Below are positions 59,523 to 64,000 of a stretch of DNA of 64,000 bases, one piece after another. The stretch comes from an uncultured Clostridia bacterium (GTDB lineage Bacteria; Bacillota; Clostridia; Christensenellales; Pumilibacteraceae). Positions within the stretch are counted from its first letter, which is position 1, and every line of letters begins with the position of its first letter. Below the pieces are notes generated by a model. The model had not been told where the DNA came from, ran no database searches, and saw nothing but the letters and a program-made list of their open reading frames with translations. The position numbers were made by a program, and so were the translations under genes. The DNA is taken from NCBI GenBank assembly GCA_947175335.1, contig CAMWMF010000009.1, forward strand, positions 1-64,000. The letters are read 5' to 3'.

Positions 59523-60224
59523 ATGTATATAAATTCGATTATATTCGATTTGGACGGAACGTTGCTCGACACGCTGGACGATTTGACGGCGGCGGTCAAT
59601 CGCGCACTTATATCGTTTTCGCTGCCGCCCATCACCAAAGCGACCGCGCGGCGGTACGTCGGCAACGGTGTGCCTAAATTGATAGAGCGCGCCGTGTATT
59701 TTGCGACTACGGGCAACGAACCCGACCTCGACGGCGGCAACGACTGCGACAGGTCGCTCGTATCGGCTTGCCTTGCGCTGTTTACCGAGTATTACGACAA
59801 GCACAGTCAAGATTATACCGCGCCGTACGCGGAAGTTGAGCAAATGCTTGCGGCGGTAAAAGATATGGGATTAAAGTCGGCAATCGTCACAAATAAGTAC
59901 GACGCGGCGGCACGCAAGCTGAAAGATATTTTCTTCCCGACGGTCGATTTGATTATCGGCACGCGCAAGGGCATACGCCCCAAGCCTGCGCCCGACGGCG
60001 TGAATAAGGCGCTCGAATTATTGGGCAGCTCGACTTCGCGTTCGGTGTACGTCGGTGACGGCGAAACGGATATGAAAACTGCCGCGGCGTGTGGTATGCC
60101 GGTGGTGGCGGTTACATGGGGATTCCGCGACGAGACCGTGCTGCGTGAATTCAATCCGAATTTTATTATTGACAGTCCGTCCGAGCTGCTCGACGCTCTT
60201 CGCGGCGGCGGACTGATAGAGTAG
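59523..60224 (+). CDS. HAD phosphatase, phosphoglycolate phosphatase-like
   Basis: A 233-residue HAD enzyme with intact motif I FDLDGTLLDT (Asp pair about 8 and 10), motif II AIVTNKYD (about 120-127), Lys in GIRPKPAPDGVNKALELLG and motif IV VYVGDGETDMKTAAACG. The cap and length match Gph/PGP-like phosphatases, which dephosphorylate 2-phosphoglycolate or related small metabolites. It begins 7 bases after the previous stop with no SD, so it probably relies on translational coupling. The sirtuin gene follows after 8 bases. Confidence 0.82.
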   Translation: MYINSIIFDLDGTLLDTLDDLTAAVNRALISFSLPPITKATARRYVGNGVPKLIERAVYFATTGNEPDLDGGNDCDRSLVSACLALFTEYYDKHSQDYTAPYAEVEQMLAAVKDMGLKSAIVTNKYDAAARKLKDIFFPTVDLIIGTRKGIRPKPAPDGVNKALELLGSSTSRSVYVGDGETDMKTAAACGMPVVAVTWGFRDETVLREFNPNFIIDSPSELLDALRGGGLIE

Positions 60225-60232
60225 AGGCAATC

Positions 60233-60934
60233 ATGACGATAGAGGAATACAAATCGCGCGTAGAAAAAGCCAAACGGATTGTGTTTTTCGGTGGGGCGGG
60301 CGTGTCGACGGAAAGCGGTATTCCCGACTTTCGCAGCGTCGACGGACTGTATCACCAAAAGTACGACGCACCTCCCGAGGAAATACTTTCCGCCCGTTAT
60401 TTTCGCGTGCATACCGACTTGTTTTACAGGTTTTACTTTGACAAGATGATTTATACCTCCGCGCAACCCAACGCCGCGCACAAAAAGCTTGCGGAATGGG
60501 AAAGCGCGGGCAAGCTGCTTGCCGTCGTCACGCAAAACATAGACGGCTTGCACCAAGCTGCGGGAAGCAAAAACGTGTTCGAGCTGCACGGTACGGTGCA
60601 CCGCAATCATTGCGTGCGCTGCGGAAAAAGCTATACGCTAAGCGAGGTGTGCGCACATAAGCCCAACGTGCCGACGTGTGAGTGCGGCGGCGTTATCAAG
60701 CCCGACGTCGTGCTGTACGGCGAAAGCTTACCCGAGGACGCGGTAAACGGCGCGGTGGAAGCTATTGCAAATGCGGATATGCTCATTGTCGGCGGCACGT
60801 CGCTCACAGTCTATCCCGCGGCGGGATTTATCGGCTATTACCGCGGCGATAAAGATAACTTGATAGTAATAAACAAAACGCGCATAGACGGGTTCGACAA
60901 CCAACTCAACGGCAAGCTCGGCGAGTTGCTTTAA
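60233..60934 (+). CDS. cobB: Sir2-type NAD-dependent protein deacylase (sirtuin)
   Basis: A 233-residue sirtuin. NAD-binding blocks are [23 protein letters not shown] (about 18-40) and [12 protein letters not shown] (about 99-110). The catalytic His is in ELHGTVHRN (about 119). Zinc ligands are CVRC (127, 130) and CEC (149, 151). The motifs [11 protein letters not shown] and [13 protein letters not shown] complete the fold. The enzyme removes acetyl or other acyl groups from lysines using NAD. It is coded with two HAD phosphatases and a TetR regulator; a sugar- or cofactor-related function for the set cannot be read from sequence. AGAGG lies before the ATG. The symbol marks family membership only. 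Confidence 0.92.
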   Translation: MTIEEYKSRVEKAKRIVFFGGAGVSTESGIPDFRSVDGLYHQKYDAPPEEILSARYFRVHTDLFYRFYFDKMIYTSAQPNAAHKKLAEWESAGKLLAVVTQNIDGLHQAAGSKNVFELHGTVHRNHCVRCGKSYTLSEVCAHKPNVPTCECGGVIKPDVVLYGESLPEDAVNGAVEAIANADMLIVGGTSLTVYPAAGFIGYYRGDKDNLIVINKTRIDGFDNQLNGKLGELL

Positions 60935-60946
60935 AAGGAGAAAAAA

Positions 60947-61510
60947 ATGAACGGCTTTGACGGCGGTGAAAAAAAATTGAATGCGGGACGAGCGCGGTCG
61001 ATGGACTTGATAACGACCGCCTTGTTTGAGCTGTTGGAAAAAACGCCGTTCGCGCAAATAACCATTAGCGAGCTTTGCAAAAAGGCGGGCGTGGCGCGCA
61101 AGACTTTTTACAGGAATTTCAAGGATAAGACGGCGGTTGTCGAGCGACTTGTCGATCAGGTGTTTTTCGAGTTCCAGCAAAAGTACGACTTCAAGACGTC
61201 GGGCGCGCGCAAGATATACAAGTATTGGTACGAGTATATCCTTTGCACCAAGGAATTTTCGGCTATGTTTTTCGACCCCGATTTGTACTTGTTTATAGTG
61301 GAAAAGATACGAGAGTTTGTTCAAATCGAGGTCGAGGAAGCGCTGCATAACGCCGCGTCGTTCGACCCGCTGCACGCCGATTACTATTTGAGCTTTGCCG
61401 CGTCGGGGATAGCCTCGCTCATGCGCGAGTGGATGAAAAACGAATACCAAACTCCCGCGGACGTAATGGCTAATATGACGGCGCGCCTTCTCGGCGGAAT
61501 ATTAATGTAA
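60947..61510 (+). CDS. TetR-family transcriptional regulator
   Basis: A 187-residue regulator. The N-terminal HTH reads LITTALFELLEKTPFAQITISELCKKAGVARKTFYRNFKDKTAVVERLVD (about 18-67), a textbook TetR domain with the recognition helix VARKTFYRNF. The C-terminal all-helical part ends with FAASGIASLMREWMKNEYQTPADVM, of the TetR_C type found in DhaS/DhaR-like regulators of Firmicutes. AAAAGGAG lies before the ATG. Last gene of the HAD-HAD-sirtuin unit, 12 bases after the sirtuin, so autoregulation of the unit is possible, though I see no clear palindrome at its leaderless promoter. Confidence 0.87.
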   Translation: MNGFDGGEKKLNAGRARSMDLITTALFELLEKTPFAQITISELCKKAGVARKTFYRNFKDKTAVVERLVDQVFFEFQQKYDFKTSGARKIYKYWYEYILCTKEFSAMFFDPDLYLFIVEKIREFVQIEVEEALHNAASFDPLHADYYLSFAASGIASLMREWMKNEYQTPADVMANMTARLLGGILM

Positions 61511-61684
61511 TTAAGAATTAAGAATAAGGATGAGACTCCTCGCGTTGCTCGGAGTGACAAAAAGGTTGTATTGTTGCGTATTTGGTAAATCTTTCTTTTG
61601 TCATTCTGAACGCAGTGAAGAATCTCAGCCTTAATGCGGCTTCGCCGCCTAATTCCGCATTCCGAATTCATAATTCCGAATTAT
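61511..61684. repeat. Fold-back intergenic repeat, copy 5
   Basis: Left side TTAAGAATTAAGAATAAGG, then GATGAGACTCCTCGCGTTG and CTCGGAGTGACA; right side TTGTCATTCTGAACGCAGTG, AAGAATCTCAGCC, GCGGCTTCGCCGCC and CATAATTCCGAATTATC. The arrangement mirrors copies 1 and 2. No ORF. Confidence 0.8.
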
Positions 61685-61694
61685 CAAAAAACAG

Positions 61695-61723
61695 TTGCAA
61701 TTATGTCAAAAATCGTGTATATT
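61695..61723 (+). promoter_or_regulatory. tmRNA promoter
   Basis: TTGCAA at 61695-61700, 17-base spacer, TATATT at 61718-61723, about 30 bases before the mature tmRNA 5' end. Confidence 0.65.
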
Positions 61724-61752
61724 AATATGCACGGCAAAAGCCATACTATTAT

Positions 61753-62139
61753 GGGGATGTATTGGCTTCGACGGCGCGGCTCAGCGACGGAAAGCAGGTG
61801 ATAGGGTCGGCTATCTAAAAACGCAAAAGGCTTTAATTGCCAACAAAAACGAAAACGCCAAAGTCATGAAGTTCGCAGCTCCCGTTGCGGCTCCGGCAAT
61901 GGCATTTGCAGCTTAGTTAAGCTGCACGTTCGACTCTGTATCCTATCGGCAGATGCTCGGGCGTAATGTAGATGGGCTCCCGCGCGGGGGATTGGTCGCA
62001 CCCCGAACGGAACAAGACCTTGCGGCGCACCGCCTTTGTGTATTGCGGCGATGCACCGGACACCAAGCAATAAACTAAACCTGTAGAAGTCCGCGTAACC
62101 CCGCGTCGGAAACCGGTTCAAATCCGGTCATCTCCACCA
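61753..62139 (+). ncRNA. ssrA: Transfer-messenger RNA
   Basis: A one-piece tmRNA of about 387 bases that rescues stalled ribosomes and tags their products. The 5' end GGGGATGTATTGGCTTCGACGG is the common start; the acceptor GGGGATG pairs with CATCTCC, and the 3' end is GGTTCAAATCC (T-arm) then ACCA. The tag frame begins GCC AAC AAA AAC at 61839 and stops with TAG at 61914-61916. It encodes 25 residues starting ANKNENAKVM and ending AMAFAA; the terminal hydrophobic-Ala-Ala is the degron. The tag is longer than the 10-15 residues of common Firmicutes tags. Confidence 0.95.
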
Positions 62140-62143
62140 AAGC

Positions 62144-62182
62144 AAAACCCAGTTGAACCACTTACGGTTTAACTGGGTTTTT
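62144..62182 (+). terminator. tmRNA terminator
   Basis: AAAACCCAGTTGAACC / GGTTTAACTGGGTTTT with a 6-base loop and a closing T-run. Confidence 0.88.
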
Positions 62183-62219
62183 AATATATATATCTGTGTT
62201 ACTAAATAAATATTGGATT

Positions 62220-62981
62220 TTACAACCATACTGCCCAATCGTCATAGTTGAATACTCCCGCACCATGATGCAGTTTACCTTGTGTTTTAAGTTCTCGAAA
62301 AGCGTCTCTCATTCTAATCGCAATTTCGGGTTGAATATCAAGCGAATGATGGGCGGGGAATAATCTTTTTGACGGTAATGCAGCTATTACTTCAAGTGAG
62401 TTAAGATATGCGTTCGGGTCGGTTGACGGATAATATGCAAAAAGGGTGTCTTTGTAAATCAAATCGCCCGTAAAAATATAACCTCGCTCTTGCTCCCAAA
62501 AACACATGTGTCCGGGCGAATGTCCCGGGGTATGTAAAGCTTCTATTTTTCTATTTCCAATGTCAATAATTTCGCCGTCATTCAAAATTTTTGTAGGCGT
62601 TCCTTGAAACATATCATAAGCATTTATATCAAAGCCTTTGGGTAAGTCACATCGGTCTATCACCATGTCGCGAACGGTTTGTATCGACAGCGGAAATCTG
62701 CCGTTTAACCAATCCAATTCGGCACTGTGGGCATAGAAATCGGGAAAATATTTGTGTCCACCTATATGATCCCAATGTATATGGGTTGCAATCGCTATAA
62801 TTGGCTTATCGGTCAACTTACGAACTTCATCGTAAATGTTGCAAATACCAAGTCCAGTATCAATCAATAGACAACGCTCGCTCCCTATTAAAAGGTAGCA
62901 GTGTGTTTCTTCCCAATGACGGTACTCACTTATAATGTAAGTTGCTTCGTCTATCTTATCAATTGTAAACCAATTTTTCAT
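62220..62981 (-). CDS. Metallo-beta-lactamase-fold hydrolase
   Basis: A 253-residue MBL-fold enzyme, the only complete gene on the minus strand. Metal-binding motif ATHIHWDHIGG (HxHxDH, about 68-78), then ALHTPGHSPGHMCFW (the later His, about 148), FTGDLIYKDTLF (the bridging Asp, about 170) and a final His in LFPAHHSLDI (about 208). The overall pattern is that of glyoxalase-II/hydroxyacyl-hydrolase-like members; the substrate is unknown. Start is ATG at 62981: AGGTG lies 6 bases upstream on the minus strand, while a longer start would put the promoter inside the gene. Confidence 0.82.
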   Translation of the reverse strand: MKNWFTIDKIDEATYIISEYRHWEETHCYLLIGSERCLLIDTGLGICNIYDEVRKLTDKPIIAIATHIHWDHIGGHKYFPDFYAHSAELDWLNGRFPLSIQTVRDMVIDRCDLPKGFDINAYDMFQGTPTKILNDGEIIDIGNRKIEALHTPGHSPGHMCFWEQERGYIFTGDLIYKDTLFAYYPSTDPNAYLNSLEVIAALPSKRLFPAHHSLDIQPEIAIRMRDAFRELKTQGKLHHGAGVFNYDDWAVWL

Positions 62982-62997
62982 TATTGCACCTATTAAA

Positions 62998-63026
62998 ATT
63001 ATAGCACAACAGTATATGTTTTTCAA
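62998..63026 (-). promoter_or_regulatory. Promoter of the MBL-fold gene
   Basis: On the minus strand TTGAAA (63026-63021), 17-base spacer, TATAAT (63003-62998). Divergent from the kinase promoter at 63100. Confidence 0.7.
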
Positions 63027-63099
63027 GTGTTGTATCCCATTCATAATTTTATCAGCTTTGCTGCGACTTCAATTAAATGGTTTTATATGATATATTTGT

Positions 63100-63128
63100 T
63101 TGAGTTTGCGGTAAAAGTATGTTATAAT
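63100..63128 (+). promoter_or_regulatory. Promoter of the Pnkp-like kinase
   Basis: TTGAGT at 63100-63105, 17-base spacer, TATAAT at 63123-63128. SD CGAGGTG follows, then ATG at 63150. Confidence 0.65.
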
Positions 63129-63149
63129 ACAAGCGAGGTGTTCAATACA

Positions 63150-63674
63150 ATGGATAAATTTATGATAGAAATACCCGAGTTTTGCCTTGTGGCGTTGGTG
63201 GGCGCGACCTCGGCGGGCAAGAGCAGCTTTGCCAAAAGGCATTTTAGGTCGACGGAAATACTGTCCTCCGATTTTTTTCGGGCGATGATATGCGACGACG
63301 AAAACGAGCAAAGTATATCGAGCGACGCCTTTGATTTGCTTTATAACGCGCTTAACAAGCGGCTTAAAAACAATAAGCTAACCATTGTCGATGCGACGAG
63401 CGTGCAAAAAAGCGCACGGACAACGCTTTTGAATATTGCCAAGGATCATAACGCACCTACGGCTGCAATCGTATTGAATCCTCCCGAAGAAGTTTTACAT
63501 AAGCGCAACAACGCGCGTCCCGACAGAGATATCCCCGACAACGTCGTCAGCGAACATTACAACGAGCTGATAAAAAGTATAGAGAATTTAAAAGACGAAG
63601 GCTTTGACTTTGTATATATTTTGAATTCGCTTAAACAAATTGACAGCGTGCAAATAGTTCGCTTTAAACAATAA
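63150..63674 (+). CDS. Stand-alone Pnkp-type polynucleotide kinase domain
   Basis: A 174-residue P-loop kinase. Walker A VALVGATSAGKSSFAKRHF (about 11-29), then STEILSSDFFRAMICDDENEQ (about 30-50), TIVDATSVQKSARTTLLNIAKDH (about 72-94), AAIVLNPPEEVLHKRNNARPDRDIPDNVV (about 99-127), and a closing LKDEGFDFVYILNS. This order is that of the N-terminal kinase domain of bacterial Pnkp, which phosphorylates 5'-OH ends of RNA in the Pnkp/Hen1 repair system. The phosphatase and ligase domains of Pnkp are absent and the frame ends cleanly, so this is a single-domain relative. No Hen1 gene is in the window. Start at 63150 from promoter and SD. Confidence 0.8.
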   Translation: MDKFMIEIPEFCLVALVGATSAGKSSFAKRHFRSTEILSSDFFRAMICDDENEQSISSDAFDLLYNALNKRLKNNKLTIVDATSVQKSARTTLLNIAKDHNAPTAAIVLNPPEEVLHKRNNARPDRDIPDNVVSEHYNELIKSIENLKDEGFDFVYILNSLKQIDSVQIVRFKQ

Positions 63675-63693
63675 CGGTAAAACAACAAACGTT

Positions 63694-63731
63694 AAAATAG
63701 CCATGGAAGCATCCTTGGCTATTTTCTTTTT
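63694..63731 (+). terminator. Terminator after the kinase gene
   Basis: AAAATAGCCA / TGGCTATTTT stem, then CTTTTT. Confidence 0.85.
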
Positions 63732-63742
63732 GCGCGGTAATA

Positions 63743-63771
63743 TTGACATTTTGCTATATCAGCCGTATAAT
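63743..63771 (+). promoter_or_regulatory. Consensus promoter with probable leaderless start
   Basis: TTGACA at 63743-63748, 17-base spacer, TATAAT at 63766-63771. The next ATG (63780) is 8 bases after the -10 box, with no SD. Confidence 0.75.
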
Positions 63772-63779
63772 ATTTTTGT

Positions 63780-64000
63780 ATGCTTAACACTGTCAACAAG
63801 GAACTCAAACTAAAACATATAAGAATGTTCGTTACCGTTCGGAACGAATTGAACAAGGTCGACCCGATGGGGCTCGAACCGGGTAAGTCTTGCCCGATTG
63901 ACGAATACAATCCCGAAACGGAAATGGTGCTTGCACAAATAAAAGAGGGGATGGATTCCGTTGAACTGGCAAAACATATCGGCGCGATATTTACAGAAAT
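63780..64000 (+). CDS. DUF1871-like protein, 5' part only
   Basis: Frame open from ATG 63780 to the window end, 73 residues visible, beginning MLNTVNKELKLKHIRMFV. VDPMGLEPG, then DEYNPETEMVLAQIKEG and a helix VELAKHIGAIF, match the layout of DUF1871 proteins (xDPxGLxxG...DEYDxE...). That family has no known activity. The start is placed at the probable transcription start of a consensus promoter. The 3' end lies outside the window. Confidence 0.65.
   Translation, partial: MLNTVNKELKLKHIRMFVTVRNELNKVDPMGLEPGKSCPIDEYNPETEMVLAQIKEGMDSVELAKHIGAIFTE

Noticed and set aside
63027-63149. Longer N-terminus for the Pnkp-like kinase
   Set aside because: It would include the promoter at 63100-63128; the ATG at 63150 has an SD and matches the family start.

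Overview
The window looks like chromosomal DNA from an uncultured, probably gut-associated anaerobe of the Firmicutes (Clostridia). The basis is strong AGGAG-type ribosome binding sites, many near-consensus sigma-A promoters, large BspA-type leucine-rich-repeat lipoproteins, an energy-coupling (ECF) type thiamine transporter under a TPP riboswitch, and a glycogen/alpha-glucan gene set. A narrower placement (for example Christensenellales/Borkfalkiaceae-like) would be a guess. Almost every gene is on the + strand.

Layout. 1-370: start of a leftward gene for an acidic Pro/Glu-rich protein. 568-5226: a beta-rich lipoprotein and a secreted type I pullulanase. 5480-10817: a GH78-like glycosidase, a GT28 glycolipid glycosyltransferase, a PlsC-like acyltransferase and a ParA ATPase. 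11010-13121: TPP riboswitch, ThiT-like transporter and a HAD phosphatase. 13486-21795: branching enzyme, glycogen synthase, glycogen phosphorylase and a cytoplasmic GH13 amylase, each with its own leader. 21879-26160: a patchy region with a lipoprotein, a duplicated scrap of the amylase 3' end, a GNAT enzyme, tRNA-Arg(CCG) with a duplicated 3' end, and two orphan genes bracketed by diverged direct repeats. 26323-37542: one 3,739-residue LRR lipoprotein gene. 37889-48704: a six-gene operon of the MoxR / DUF58 / von Willebrand factor A (VWA) type ending in a second LRR lipoprotein. 49043-53332: a third giant lipoprotein. 53452-54618: a Cys-containing XRE regulator and an SGNH hydrolase. 54868-58727: an orphan VirD4/TraG-type ATPase between an unrecognised protein and a double winged-helix protein. 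58847-61510: two HAD phosphatases, a sirtuin and a TetR regulator. 61753-62139: tmRNA. 62220-64000: a metallo-beta-lactamase-fold hydrolase, a stand-alone Pnkp-type kinase domain and the start of a DUF1871-like gene.

How it fits together. Secreted pullulanase would debranch external glucan. Inside the cell GlgA, GlgB, GlgP and the GH13 enzyme would build and break down glycogen; the ADP-glucose pyrophosphorylase is not in the window. The MoxR/VWA operon and the giant LRR lipoproteins form the cell-surface section, and two of the surface loci share an unusual leader hairpin just after the promoter. Five intergenic gaps carry related fold-back repeats with GAATTCGGAATT-type ends, which look like a small non-autonomous repeat family of this genome.

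The most promising undescribed candidate is the three-gene cassette at 54868-58727: a VirD4-like ATPase with no relaxase or secretion channel beside it, translationally coupled to a protein that resembles a degenerate AAA+ fold, plus a FtsK-gamma-like DNA-binding protein. All assignments come from reading motifs; no database search was run.
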